From contig NZ_WPIK01000014.1 in NCBI RefSeq assembly GCF_009754915.1, forward strand, positions 1 through 64,000: a DNA stretch of 64,000 nt, in the 5' to 3' direction. Both the position numbers and the translations under genes were made by a program. This stretch comes from Mucilaginibacter arboris (GTDB lineage: Bacteria; Bacteroidota; Bacteroidia; Sphingobacteriales; Sphingobacteriaceae). The notes under the pieces are model-generated. The model was not told the DNA's origin. It saw only the letters and a program-made list of their open reading frames with translations, and ran no database searches. Below are positions 25,336 to 34,711 of this stretch, one piece after another (position 1 is the first letter of the stretch; each line of letters opens with the position of its first letter).

Positions 25336-26112
25336 ATGAGTAATGGAAATATGAACCTGACGCTGAAGGTATGGCGCCAGAAAGATGCAAAAACAGCTGG
25401 TAAAGTTGTAACTTACCAGGCAAAAGATATTTCTCCGGACATGTCCTTTCTGGAAATGCTGGATGTTGTGAATGAAGGGTTGATCCTTAAAGGAGAAGAC
25501 CCGATTTATTTTGACCATGATTGCCGCGAAGGTATTTGCGGAATGTGTTCGTTATATATTAATGGCCGCCCGCATGGCCCGAAACAAGGAATCACTTCCT
25601 GCCAGTTGCACATGCGCAGCTTTTACGATGGACAAACGATTACGATTGAACCATGGAGGGCAGCAGCTTTTCCGGTAGTTAAAGATCTGGCTACAGACCG
25701 TTCTGCTTTTGATCGTATTCAGCATGCCGGTGGTTATGTTTCTGTAAATACAGGCGGTGTGCCGGATGCGAATGAAATCCCGATCCCGAAACCAATTGCT
25801 GATGAAGCTTTTAACTCTGCAACTTGTATTCAATGCGGCGCTTGTGTAGCGGCTTGTAAAAATGCTTCTGCTATGCTGTTTGTATCGGCAAAAATTTCGC
25901 AATTGGCTTTATTGCCGCAAGGCCAGCCGGAGCGTTACAGCCGTGTGCAAAATATGGTTGCGCAAATGGACGAAGAAGGTTTTGGTAACTGTACCAATAC
26001 AGGTGCCTGCGAAGCAGAATGCCCGAAAGAAATCAAGTTAACTAATATTGCCAGAATGAACGGTGACTTTTTGACGGCTAAAATCTTTAAATCAGACGAA
26101 GCGCACGTTTAA
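25336..26112 (+). CDS. sdhB: Succinate dehydrogenase/fumarate reductase iron-sulfur subunit
   Basis: The 258-residue protein carries the [2Fe-2S] motif CREGICGMC, then [11 protein letters not shown] and [12 protein letters not shown] for the [4Fe-4S] and [3Fe-4S] clusters. It links the flavin in SdhA to quinone at SdhC. It is the last gene of the operon, 142 bp after sdhA, and is followed by a strong terminator. Confidence 0.96.
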   Translation: MSNGNMNLTLKVWRQKDAKTAGKVVTYQAKDISPDMSFLEMLDVVNEGLILKGEDPIYFDHDCREGICGMCSLYINGRPHGPKQGITSCQLHMRSFYDGQTITIEPWRAAAFPVVKDLATDRSAFDRIQHAGGYVSVNTGGVPDANEIPIPKPIADEAFNSATCIQCGACVAACKNASAMLFVSAKISQLALLPQGQPERYSRVQNMVAQMDEEGFGNCTNTGACEAECPKEIKLTNIARMNGDFLTAKIFKSDEAHV

Positions 26113-26135
26113 CCGAAAAAGTATAAGTTTTAAAA

Positions 26136-26170
26136 GAAAGCCCTGTCAGGTTCTGGCAGGGCTTTCTTTA
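26136..26170 (+). terminator. Terminator of the sdh operon
   Basis: GAAAGCCCTG (26136-26145) and CAGGGCTTTC (26157-26166) form a 10-bp stem with an 11-nt loop, followed by a short T-rich tail. Confidence 0.85.
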
Positions 26171-26183
26171 TGGTGATTGGGGC

Positions 26184-26198
26184 AATGCTTCTTTTATC
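26184..26198. repeat. Interspersed motif copy after the sdh terminator
   Basis: AATGCTTCTTTTATC has the exact core at 26187-26196. Confidence 0.72.
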
Positions 26199-26311
26199 GA
26201 CTAAATTTCAGTAAAGTTTCTGGTAAGCAGGCAATATGACAAATGCTAAACTTGTATCTTCCCGATATGTACTACTTTTATCCTGCAAAAAATTAGTAAA
26301 ATTTATTCTAA

Positions 26312-28012
26312 ATGCAGCCTGCGTTCAACCTAAAAAAAATCTTCTTCTTTCTAATCATGCTATGCTTTCTGTTGGGTTTCAATAGTAAAAGTGAAGCGAT
26401 GCAAAGCACCGGAAACGATACAATTTCTACCAGCGATGTGCAATTTTCGCCTTTACCTACTGATACTGAAACGGTAAAAACAACAGCAGTGCCGGTTAAA
26501 AAGGAGGTTGTTAAACAAAAAGCGAAGGCGATAGAAGCAAAGGAAACGAAGCAATCCTTATGGGCAATATTTTTAGCTGGCTTATTGGGCGGCTTTGCTG
26601 CGCTGCTTATGCCTTGTATTTTCCCGATGCTTCCTTTAACGGTAAGTTATTTTACCAAAACAGCACAATCAAGGGGAAGTGCCATTACAAAAGCAATTAT
26701 CTATGGCCTTTCTATCATTGTTATTTATGTTGCTTTAGGATTGCTGATTACAGTGATCTTTGGTGCGGATGCCTTAAATGATCTGGCAACAAACGGAATA
26801 TTTAACATCGTCTTTTTTTTGTTGCTGGTTGTATTTGCCATTTCCTTTTTCGGTGCTTTTGAACTGACCTTGCCTTCTTCCTGGGCAAACAAAATGGATG
26901 AGCAGTCGGACAAAGGCGGTTTTATCGGCCTGTTTTTTATGGCTGCAACCCTGGCTTTGGTTTCATTCTCTTGTACCGGCCCAATCATTGGAACATTGCT
27001 GGTTCAGGCAGCAACAATGGGCGCTTTATTAGGGCCGGCAGTTGGTATGTTTGGGTTTTCCCTGGCACTGGCTATTCCTTTTGCTTTGTTTGCCTTATTT
27101 CCTTCCTGGTTAAAATCGTTGCCAAAATCTGGCGGTTGGTTAAATAGTGTAAAGGTTGTGTTGGGTTTTTTAGAATTGGCTTTAGCGTTAAAATTTCTAT
27201 CCAATGTTGATCTGGCTTACCATTGGGAATGGTTTGACCGCGAAATATTCCTGGTTTTATGGATTGTTATTTTTGGATTAATGGGTCTATATCTTTTAGG
27301 AAAATTAAAATTTTCTCATGATTCTCCTGTTGATTATATTTCTATTCCCCGGCTGTTTCTCGCCATTATTGTACTTGCTTTTACCATATATATGGTTCCC
27401 GGGTTGTGGGGTGCACCGTTAAAATCAATATCAGCATTTTTGCCTCCGCTGCAAACGCAGGATTTTGATTTATATACGCCAAGCCTCACTGCAGGTAATC
27501 GTACTGCAAATACTTCAACCCAAAACAGCGAAGAAACACTACATAAATATGCTTCCATTTTTAAAGCACCTTTGGGTTTAAACGCTTTTTTTGATTATGA
27601 TGAAGCTTTAGCTTACGCAAAGAAAAACCATAAGCCTGTTATGATTGATTTTACCGGTCATGCTTGTGTTAACTGCCGCAAAATGGAAGCAAGTGTTTGG
27701 ACTGATAAAAACGTTTACAGCACGATCAGCAATGATTTTGTACTGCTGCAATTGTATGTAGATGATAAAACAGATTTGGGACCAAACGAGCAATTTGTTA
27801 CAGCGCAAGGTAAAAAAATCAGGACGATAGGCAATAAATGGAGCGAGTTCCAGGCGTCCAGGTTTAAAGCTAATTCTCAGCCTTTTTATGTTTTGCTGGA
27901 TGATGAAGGCAATTTATTGGTTCCGCCGCAAGGGGCAGATTACAATCCAAAGAGCTACGAAAACTTTTTGCAAAGCGGATTAAGGGCATTCGGCAAAACA
28001 GCGGTAAAATAA
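26312..28012 (+). CDS. DsbD-like thiol:disulfide reductase with thioredoxin domain
   Basis: The 566-residue protein has a signal or first membrane helix (about 8-28) and a short periplasmic linker. A CcdA/DsbD-type transmembrane domain of about eight helices follows (about 88-370); its two redox cysteines lie in LLMPCIFPMLPLTVSYF and FSCTGPIIGTLL. The C-terminal thioredoxin-like domain has the active-site CVNC (about residue 450, FTGHACVNCRKME). Such proteins carry electrons from cytoplasmic thioredoxin to the periplasm for disulfide reduction and cytochrome maturation. The N-terminal immunoglobulin-like alpha domain of E. coli DsbD is missing, which is common in Bacteroidetes. A motif copy begins 8 bp after the stop. 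Confidence 0.9.
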   Translation: MQPAFNLKKIFFFLIMLCFLLGFNSKSEAMQSTGNDTISTSDVQFSPLPTDTETVKTTAVPVKKEVVKQKAKAIEAKETKQSLWAIFLAGLLGGFAALLMPCIFPMLPLTVSYFTKTAQSRGSAITKAIIYGLSIIVIYVALGLLITVIFGADALNDLATNGIFNIVFFLLLVVFAISFFGAFELTLPSSWANKMDEQSDKGGFIGLFFMAATLALVSFSCTGPIIGTLLVQAATMGALLGPAVGMFGFSLALAIPFALFALFPSWLKSLPKSGGWLNSVKVVLGFLELALALKFLSNVDLAYHWEWFDREIFLVLWIVIFGLMGLYLLGKLKFSHDSPVDYISIPRLFLAIIVLAFTIYMVPGLWGAPLKSISAFLPPLQTQDFDLYTPSLTAGNRTANTSTQNSEETLHKYASIFKAPLGLNAFFDYDEALAYAKKNHKPVMIDFTGHACVNCRKMEASVWTDKNVYSTISNDFVLLQLYVDDKTDLGPNEQFVTAQGKKIRTIGNKWSEFQASRFKANSQPFYVLLDDEGNLLVPPQGADYNPKSYENFLQSGLRAFGKTAVK

Positions 28013-28016
28013 TCCT

Positions 28017-28038
28017 GATGCTTCTTTTATGCACCTAA
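28017..28038. repeat. Interspersed motif copy after the DsbD-like gene
   Basis: GATGCTTCTTTTATGCACC followed by TAAAAAC; a near full-length copy with one inserted G. Confidence 0.72.
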
Positions 28039-28129
28039 AAACAGTATTTGTTTTGAAAATACAAATTATTGAAAACTATTAAGTTATAACAGTGTTAGCT
28101 TCAAAATCACTTACATTAAATTATTAGTT

Positions 28130-28483
28130 ATGAAAAGTTCTGTTGAAACCTTAGGCGTATTTCTGTTAGGAACAGCGGTTGGTGCTGCTTTAGGTATATT
28201 GTTTGCACCGGAAGCCGGAGAAGAAACCCGTAATACATTGGTTGAAACTGCAACCAATAGCTGGGATTCGATCAAAGAAAAAATAAAAACTGGCGAAGAT
28301 GAACTGAATCAATATAAAGACCAGGCAGTAGAATACAAAGACCAGGTAGTTGACCAGGCAAAATCAAAAGTTAAAGAGTACAAAGACCAGGCTACAGGAT
28401 ACAAAGACCAGGTAGTTGACCAGGCAAAATCAAAAGTTAAGGACGAAGCCGCAGGTTTAAACGATAAAATACAGCAAGCATAA
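28130..28483 (+). CDS. YtxH-domain protein with internal repeat
   Basis: The 117-residue protein has the YtxH-type N-terminus: a glycine/alanine-rich hydrophobic helix ending in GILFAPEAGEETR. A charged amphipathic tail follows. In the tail the unit YKDQVVDQAKSKVK occurs twice; at DNA level 41 bp at 28334-28374 are identical to 28400-28440, 66 bp apart. YtxH proteins are small envelope-associated stress proteins of unclear function, and the tail resembles LEA-like repeats. Transcribed alone, with a terminator at 28512-28556. Confidence 0.82.
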   Translation: MKSSVETLGVFLLGTAVGAALGILFAPEAGEETRNTLVETATNSWDSIKEKIKTGEDELNQYKDQAVEYKDQVVDQAKSKVKEYKDQATGYKDQVVDQAKSKVKDEAAGLNDKIQQA

Positions 28484-28511
28484 GCTGGTTTATTTTTCTC
28501 TGTTTTAAAAT

Positions 28512-28556
28512 CCTGAATATGAGGGGCAATTTGCTTCTGGTATTCAGGTTTTTTTT
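28512..28556 (+). terminator. Terminator after the YtxH gene
   Basis: CCTGAATA (28512-28519) and TATTCAGG (28541-28548) enclose a 21-nt loop and are followed by eight T. Confidence 0.7.
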
Positions 28557-28920
28557 GCTTTAATGAGATTTATATTTTAACCAGTGAAGTTTGCAAAAAA
28601 AGGGTGATAAAAACAGTATTTCCTATGGGCATAAAAATGCTGTACAATAATATCAGAACAATTCATTAAAAAATGAGTAAAATAGAGGAAGTTAGTGTAA
28701 AACGCAAAGCCGAAAAAGGCTGCGTTAGCAGTAAATAATCAAATTGTTACATCCTGAAAAAAGAAGAATAAAAGCCTTTCTACTGTTAAAAAGCCATCTT
28801 TTATTCAATCACACAAATGTTACAGCTACAGGAATTAAACCTTGTGAAACTTTCGCGAATTTGCGCTGTCAATAGCAATCAAACTACAAAATAGCTGATT
28901 TATTACTTCGACCTTAAAAT
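28557..28920. other. Gene-poor spacer upstream of the outer-membrane barrel gene
   Basis: This 364-bp AT-rich stretch holds no convincing gene. A 22-codon reading frame at 28673-28738 contains an imperfect hairpin (AACGCAAAGCC paired with GGCTGCGTT) but has no other support. No TAnnTTTG promoter was recognised before 28921. Confidence 0.4.
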
Positions 28921-31902
28921 ATGAAACGTACCTTACTCTGCTTTATAATTTTTTTGCTGACAGCACACGTTCTGCGCGCACAAACCTTACACGAAGTGCG
29001 TGGCATAATACAGGACACAAGCGGTGCCTCTTTACCCGGTACCATTGTAAAATTAGTTTCAGCTTCGGATACTCTGACTACCGCAGCGACTGATAACGGA
29101 TCGTTTGTTTTTCCAAGGGTGAAATCAGCAGAATTTAGGTTAACCATTGATTTGATCGGATTTCAAACCATTAACAGGCGGTTTCTGCCACAACCACACA
29201 ACCCTAACACCATTAATGTGGGTATTATCAAAATGAGGACAGCAGCTACGCAGTTAAAAGGTGTAACTATTGTTGGTATTAATGCGGTAAAGGTAAAAGA
29301 AGATACGGTAGAGTTTAATGCTAACGCCTATAAAGTGAGGGCTAATGCACCCACAGAAGATATGATTAAAAAGCTGCCTGGTGTTGATGTTGATGCAAAC
29401 GGAAATGTAACGGCGCAAGGCAAACAGGTTACTAAGATCAGGATCAACGGAAAGGATTTTATGGGAGGAGATGTACAATCAATCACTAAAAACCTGCCGG
29501 CTGACGTAATTGAAAACATTCAAATGATTGATGATTATGGAGATCAGGCTAATTTAACCGGCGTAAAAACCGGAGAACCAGATAAGATCATGAACATTAA
29601 TATCCGGCCGGACAGGAATACGGGCTATTCTTTGCAGGCAACCGCTGGTGATGGCCGTGATGCTTTACCTAAAGTAAGCAGTAGTACCGATCCAACAAGC
29701 CCTTCGGCAATTACCAATAATAATGATCAGAACCGTTATTTAGGAACAGTTAATTATTTCAATTTTAAAGGTGACCGTCAGATTTCTATCCTCGGAAATA
29801 TTAACAATACGAACATCAATACATTTACCTATGGTGGCGGAGGCGTTGCCCGAGGTGGTGGAGGTGGCTTTGGCGGCGGCGGTGGCGGCCGTGGAAATGC
29901 GTTACAAGGTGCAAATAGTGGAAGTACAACATCAACAGCAAATGGTATTACAGATGCCCATGCAATCGGATTTAATTACAGAGACCAGTGGGGGAAAAAA
30001 TTATCTGTTTATGGTAGTTATAGTTTTTCGGATAATACCACACATACCATTAGTGATGTGTTTCAACAAACTACCAATGCTGGCATCAGCAGCACCAATA
30101 CTCAAAACAGTACCCAACAAACCCAGAATATAAACCACCGGGTAACCTGGAATATGGAATATAAACCAGATACGGTTAATTATCTAAAAATTACCCCAAC
30201 TTTTTCTTACGCTGGTGTAAATACTAATTATGCTGGTAATGTCAACAATATTACGAGCCAATCAGACCAAACTACTTATAATCAAACAACCACTGATAAT
30301 TCAAAGTCGCCTACTTATGGCATCAATGTTTTATTTAACCATCGCTTCCGTGCCACACGCCGTAATTTAAGTATTTATGTAAATGCGAGTTCGGCTTCAA
30401 CTAACGAGTCTGATGACCCAACAACAATTTATACAGCAGGAGCTCCATCTGCACCTAAATATCAGTTAATCAATACAAATAGTCATACAAGCTCTATAGG
30501 AACTACGGTTTCTTATTTAGAACCAATAGGAAAGCTTTCTTACCTGGAACTGAATTACGCCTTAAATCATTCTTATACTACCAGTGATAAAGAAACAGAC
30601 ACGCTTACAACAACCATGGACCGCGTTTTTTATCCAAGATACAGCAACAACTTTAACTATACTTTTACAACCAATCGTTTCGGACTGAATTATCGTTTTA
30701 TAGAAAAAAAATATAATTATACCTTAGGTTTAGGTGTACAACCTGCCGTTTTAGATGGTTACTCTCCAACTACCGGACAAGCTACACATGTTTCTACGTT
30801 TAATTTCTCTCCGGCAGCACATTTTGTTTACAACTTCTCTAGAAGTCAGGCTCTAAATTTTAACTATAACGGAACGAGCAACCAGCCTAATTTTAATTAT
30901 TTGCAACCTGTTATAGATTTTTCTAATGCTTTATACCCGGTACAAGGAAATCCAAACTTAAAACCAACATTCAGTAACAATTTTACGCTTCGTTATAACA
31001 AATTCAGTTTTGCAACTGGCGATATTTTGTTTACAAATTTAACATTCAATCAAACGGATAATATGATTGTAACAAATTCCATAAAATATCCAAAGATTGA
31101 TCCTTTACATCCAACTTTAGCAGGAACATATCTCACCAATTATTTAAACACTGATGGCTATTACACTTCTTCACTAAATGCAACTTATGCTAAGCCCTGG
31201 GCACAACGAAGGTACACACTGATGTTTAATGCGAACGCAACATATACTAACAATATTGGTTACAGCAGTAGTGTAGCTTATGATGCAGTAAGTAATACTG
31301 AAACAACAACCACGGATAGAAATATTGCAAAAACACTGTTAATTACGCCAGGTATTCGTTTTCGTACTGATATTACCGATGTTATTGATGCAGAATTACG
31401 TACCAGTTATAGCATAAACACGATCAATAACTCCATCTTATCAACCAGTTTTCAAAACTCAGCAGCTAAAACATTAAACTTAGGTTTAAGTGGTAAAAAC
31501 TACCTTTGGAAGAATTATACAGTTAGCTACGATTATACCAAATTAATATATAGTGGTTTTACGGGTGTAACGCAAAAAAACCCAAATCTGCTTAATGCTT
31601 ATGTAGAACGCCGGTTTTTAAAAAATAATGCTGCTACAATACGTATAGCTGCTTATGATTTATTTAACCAAAACACGGGTTATACTTATACGCCAAGCGG
31701 ACAAGGTTATACTGTTTCTAACGTTAACCGGTTAGGCCGTTATTATTTGCTTTCCTTTAGTTTACGTTTGCAAAAATTTGCTGGTAAGGCACCTTCGCAG
31801 CAAGATGATTTTAGAGGAGGTGGCCGAAGAGAGGGCGGTGGTTTTGGTGGTGGAAGGCCAGGCGGCGGAGGCCCTCCGGGAGGCGGTTCACCAAGGGACT
31901 AA
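28921..31902 (+). CDS. Outer-membrane beta-barrel protein with carboxypeptidase-regulatory domain (TonB-receptor-like)
   Basis: The 993-residue protein starts with a signal peptide ending near LRAQ. A carboxypeptidase-regulatory-like domain follows (about 25-100: EVRGIIQDTSGASLPGTIVKL), then a plug-like domain (APTEDMIKKLPGVDVDANGNVTAQGKQVTKIRINGKDF) and a long barrel rich in aromatic and Asn/Thr strands. This is the Bacteroidetes 'outer membrane beta-barrel family' related to TonB-dependent receptors, not a SusC with a paired SusD. Two glycine-rich stretches stand out, at about residue 305-325 and at the C-terminus (about 965-993). Substrate unknown. It stands alone and ends with a terminator. 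Confidence 0.87.
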   Translation: MKRTLLCFIIFLLTAHVLRAQTLHEVRGIIQDTSGASLPGTIVKLVSASDTLTTAATDNGSFVFPRVKSAEFRLTIDLIGFQTINRRFLPQPHNPNTINVGIIKMRTAATQLKGVTIVGINAVKVKEDTVEFNANAYKVRANAPTEDMIKKLPGVDVDANGNVTAQGKQVTKIRINGKDFMGGDVQSITKNLPADVIENIQMIDDYGDQANLTGVKTGEPDKIMNINIRPDRNTGYSLQATAGDGRDALPKVSSSTDPTSPSAITNNNDQNRYLGTVNYFNFKGDRQISILGNINNTNINTFTYGGGGVARGGGGGFGGGGGGRGNALQGANSGSTTSTANGITDAHAIGFNYRDQWGKKLSVYGSYSFSDNTTHTISDVFQQTTNAGISSTNTQNSTQQTQNINHRVTWNMEYKPDTVNYLKITPTFSYAGVNTNYAGNVNNITSQSDQTTYNQTTTDNSKSPTYGINVLFNHRFRATRRNLSIYVNASSASTNESDDPTTIYTAGAPSAPKYQLINTNSHTSSIGTTVSYLEPIGKLSYLELNYALNHSYTTSDKETDTLTTTMDRVFYPRYSNNFNYTFTTNRFGLNYRFIEKKYNYTLGLGVQPAVLDGYSPTTGQATHVSTFNFSPAAHFVYNFSRSQALNFNYNGTSNQPNFNYLQPVIDFSNALYPVQGNPNLKPTFSNNFTLRYNKFSFATGDILFTNLTFNQTDNMIVTNSIKYPKIDPLHPTLAGTYLTNYLNTDGYYTSSLNATYAKPWAQRRYTLMFNANATYTNNIGYSSSVAYDAVSNTETTTTDRNIAKTLLITPGIRFRTDITDVIDAELRTSYSINTINNSILSTSFQNSAAKTLNLGLSGKNYLWKNYTVSYDYTKLIYSGFTGVTQKNPNLLNAYVERRFLKNNAATIRIAAYDLFNQNTGYTYTPSGQGYTVSNVNRLGRYYLLSFSLRLQKFAGKAPSQQDDFRGGGRREGGGFGGGRPGGGGPPGGGSPRD

Positions 31903-31915
31903 AAAAACAGGTCAT

Positions 31916-31950
31916 AAAAAGAGCACCGGAAAAATTCTCGTGCTCTTTTT
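31916..31950 (+). terminator. Terminator after the beta-barrel gene
   Basis: AAAAAGAGCAC (31916-31926) pairs with GTGCTCTTTTT (31940-31950); loop of 13 nt. The A/T-flanked stem could work in both directions. Confidence 0.8.
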
Positions 31951-32065
31951 GCTGATATAGAAGCTTTTTCTTCAAGCAAAAACTAAATGAATTTAAACAG
32001 GTTAAGTAAACTGTAGCCAAATTATTAAACTGGGTTACGCTTCGCTTACTCAATTAATCTCAGTT

Positions 32066-32347
32066 ATGAAAGCCGAATGGAACAACCAGGTAATCGCCGA
32101 AAGTAATGATACAATCATTGTGGAAAACAACCATTATTTTCCTTTACAGACAGTTAAACGCGAGTTTTTAAAACCATCTTCTACGCATACAACCTGCCCC
32201 TGGAAAGGCCTCGCCTCCTATTATACCTTAGATGTAGATGGTAAACAAAATGCAGACGCGGCCTGGTTTTATCCACAACCAAAAGATGCAGCAGCACAAA
32301 TTAAAGATTATGTTGCCTTTTGGAAAGGTGTAAAAATTACTCAATAA
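32066..32347 (+). CDS. DUF427-family protein
   Basis: The 93-residue protein matches the DUF427 fold throughout. It begins KAEWNNQVIAESNDTIIVENNHYFP and contains the conserved CPWKGLASYYTLDVDG, followed by a Trp/Tyr-rich end (AAWFYPQPKDAAAQIKDYVAFWKG). The biochemical role of DUF427 is not established. It is the first gene of a six-gene unit: only 12 bp separate it from the flavin disulfide reductase, and egt genes follow, so a link to thiol/thione metabolism is suggested by context only. Confidence 0.85.
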   Translation: MKAEWNNQVIAESNDTIIVENNHYFPLQTVKREFLKPSSTHTTCPWKGLASYYTLDVDGKQNADAAWFYPQPKDAAAQIKDYVAFWKGVKITQ

Positions 32348-32359
32348 CCTTGCTGCTAA

Positions 32360-33745
32360 ATGAAAATTTATGATGCAATTGTAATCGGTTCCGGCCAGGC
32401 TGGTACACCGCTGGCCAAAAAACTAGCTAAAGCAGGCAAAAAAACAGCTTTAATTGAGAAACGGTTTGTAGGTGGGACCTGCGTAAATGATGGTTGTACA
32501 CCTACTAAAACCCTTGTTGCTTCTGCACGGGCAGCTTTTATGGCAAAGCGCAAGGATTTAGGTATTGATGTAAGTGCTTATAAAGTTGATTTTCCTGCTA
32601 TCATGCAGCGTAAAAATGATATTGTAGAAAAATCCCGAGATGGCGGCCAGAAAGGTTTGGAGGAAACAGAAAACCTGGACCTGGTTTTTGGCGATGCTTC
32701 TTTTACCGGCAAAAAAACGTTAACCGTAAAGCTGAATGCGGGCGGAGAAGAAGAATTTTCTGCAGAATTGATCTTTATTGATACCGGCGCAAAAACAAGC
32801 ATTCCCAAAATTGAAGGGCTGGAAACGGTTTCTTATCTCACTTCAACCACAATTCTGGATTTAAAGGAAGTCCCCGAAAGTATGATCATCATCGGCGGTA
32901 ATTATATTGGATTAGAGTTCGGGCAAATGTTTTCCCGCTTCGGCAGCAAAATAACCATACTGGAAAAAGGTAAAACAATTATGTCCAGGGAAGATGCAGA
33001 TGTAAGTGAAGCCGTAACCCAATTTTTAACGGAAGAAGGAATTAACATTATTTGCGGCGCAGAAACAACCAAAGCTGAAAAAACAGCAGATGGGAAAATT
33101 ACTTTAACTATTAAAAAAGAGGATAACCAACAACAGATTACCGCTTCACATTTGCTGATTGCAGCTGGCCGTTCTCCTCAAACCGAAGCGCTAAATTTAG
33201 AACAAACAGGTGTTGAAGTGGATGAAAAAGGCTATATCAAAGTAAACGATAAACTTGAAACTACAGCAGCAGGGATTTATGCTTTAGGCGATGTTAAACC
33301 CGGCCCTGCTTTTACCCATATCGCTTACAACGATCATTTAATTGTGCTTAAAAACTTGTTGGAAAATGCTGATCTTTCCATAAAAGGCCGCCCAGTCCCA
33401 TATTGTATGTTTACTGATCCGCAGTTAGGACGAATTGGTTTATCAGAAAACGAAGTACGTAAACAGGGTTTGGATATTAAAGTTGCCAAACTTCAGATGC
33501 AACACGTAGCCCGAGCCAACGAAATCAACGAAAAAAAAGGCTTTATGAAAGCGGTTGTAGATGCTAAAACAGATCAGATTTTGGGTGCAACGGTTTTAGG
33601 TTACGAAGGCGGCGAAGTAATGGCTGTTTTACAAATGGCCATGCAAGGCAAAATAACGGCGCACCAACTCCGTGAAAATATTTTTGCGCATCCAACCCTA
33701 TCAGAATCGATCAATAATCTTTTTATGTCGATAGAAGAAGCTTAA
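32360..33745 (+). CDS. Pyridine nucleotide-disulfide oxidoreductase (mercuric/mycothione reductase-like)
   Basis: The 461-residue flavoenzyme has the FAD motif IGSGQAG, the redox-active pair C41/C46 (GTCVNDGCTPTK), an NAD(P)H-binding region (IIIGGNYIGLEFGQMFSRFG) and the second FAD motif (GIYALGDV). It ends in the dimerization domain with the catalytic His-Glu pair (FAHPTLSES). It lacks the extra C-terminal cysteines and N-terminal HMA domain of true MerA, so mercuric reductase is unlikely. Position between DUF427 and an ABC importer/egtB/egtD set, with 9-12 bp gaps, makes reduction of an ergothioneine-related disulfide a reasonable guess. This is inference. One motif copy (32696-32705, D-A-S-F). 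Confidence 0.85.
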   Translation: MKIYDAIVIGSGQAGTPLAKKLAKAGKKTALIEKRFVGGTCVNDGCTPTKTLVASARAAFMAKRKDLGIDVSAYKVDFPAIMQRKNDIVEKSRDGGQKGLEETENLDLVFGDASFTGKKTLTVKLNAGGEEEFSAELIFIDTGAKTSIPKIEGLETVSYLTSTTILDLKEVPESMIIIGGNYIGLEFGQMFSRFGSKITILEKGKTIMSREDADVSEAVTQFLTEEGINIICGAETTKAEKTADGKITLTIKKEDNQQQITASHLLIAAGRSPQTEALNLEQTGVEVDEKGYIKVNDKLETTAAGIYALGDVKPGPAFTHIAYNDHLIVLKNLLENADLSIKGRPVPYCMFTDPQLGRIGLSENEVRKQGLDIKVAKLQMQHVARANEINEKKGFMKAVVDAKTDQILGATVLGYEGGEVMAVLQMAMQGKITAHQLRENIFAHPTLSESINNLFMSIEEA

Positions 33746-33754
33746 CTTACTTCC

Positions 33755-34711
33755 ATGATTGTAGTCGAGCACCTCAGTAAACATTTTGGTAAAACTGCTG
33801 CTGTTGATGATATTTCTTTTGAAGTAAAAGAAGGCGAAACGCTGGTGCTTTTAGGAACCAGCGGCTGCGGCAAAACTACTACGCTGAAGATGATCAACCG
33901 TCTAACCGAACCTTCTGGTGGCAGGATCAGTGTAAACGGCAAAGATGTTTTAGCACAAAACCCGGACCGGTTGCGAAGAGGGATTGGTTATGTTTTGCAG
34001 AATAACGGCCTGTTTCCACACTATTCTGTTGCCGAAACTATGGCTATCGTTCCAAAATTATTAAAATGGGGGCAGACAAAAATCAACGAGCGAACCAAAA
34101 TCTTACTTGAAAAACTACATCTGCCAGAAAGCTATTTGTCGTTATATCCAAATGAATTAAGCGGCGGACAGCAGCAACGTGTCGGTTTAGCGCGCGCTTT
34201 AATGGCCGATCCTCCGGTTTTATTAATGGATGAAGCTTTTGGCGCTTTAGACCCTATTACACGCGCTTCCATCCGTAGAGAATTTAAAAACCTGGACGAG
34301 CTGAAACGCAAAACCATCGTGATGGTAACGCACGATGTACAGGAAGCTTTTGAAATGGCAGACCGGATTTGTTTAATGGACGCCGGAAAAATTAAACAAA
34401 TTGGAACGCCGGCCGAATTGCTTTTTAATCCTGCCGATGCTTTTGTTGCTTCTTTTCTGGATGACCAGCGGTTGCAACTCGAACTGAAAACTGTTTCTTT
34501 AAATGATCTATGGGATGATGCTTCTTTTACCGGTGAAAAATCAGTGCCGGAAATTTCTGCAGCAAGCAGCATTTGGGAAGCTGTTTCCTTCCTTCAAAAA
34601 AACAATTTAAAGCAGGTTTGCATTCATCAACCTAAAACCAATAGCTGGAAACTGGTTAACGCAGAAGAGTTGATGCATGCTTTTTTTACCCATAAAAAAT
34701 TCGGATCATGA
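33755..34711 (+). CDS. ABC importer ATPase, OpuCA/EgtV-like
   Basis: The 318-residue ATPase has Walker A GTSGCGKTT, signature LSGGQQQRVGLARAL, Walker B PVLLMDEAFGALDP and an H-loop VTHDVQEAF. The C-terminal extension (about 255-318) resembles a single degenerate CBS-type regulatory unit. Sequence type is that of the osmolyte importers OpuCA/ProV, a group that also includes the ergothioneine importer ATPase EgtV. The gene overlaps the permease gene by 4 bp (ATGA). The following egtB and egtD favour ergothioneine, or a related trimethylated betaine such as hercynine, as substrate over choline or glycine betaine. Confidence 0.85.
   Translation: MIVVEHLSKHFGKTAAVDDISFEVKEGETLVLLGTSGCGKTTTLKMINRLTEPSGGRISVNGKDVLAQNPDRLRRGIGYVLQNNGLFPHYSVAETMAIVPKLLKWGQTKINERTKILLEKLHLPESYLSLYPNELSGGQQQRVGLARALMADPPVLLMDEAFGALDPITRASIRREFKNLDELKRKTIVMVTHDVQEAFEMADRICLMDAGKIKQIGTPAELLFNPADAFVASFLDDQRLQLELKTVSLNDLWDDASFTGEKSVPEISAASSIWEAVSFLQKNNLKQVCIHQPKTNSWKLVNAEELMHAFFTHKKFGS

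Noticed and set aside
28334-28440. Start of a CRISPR array
   Set aside because: There are only two copies, they are translated in frame as protein repeats, and no cas gene is present.
28673-28738. A 22-codon frame starting MSKIEEVSVKRKAEKGC
   Set aside because: It is too short to support alone, and the region can equally be an untranslated leader with a weak hairpin.
32360-33745. Mercuric reductase in a mercury resistance operon
   Set aside because: No N-terminal HMA domain, no C-terminal vicinal cysteines and no merR, merT or merP nearby.
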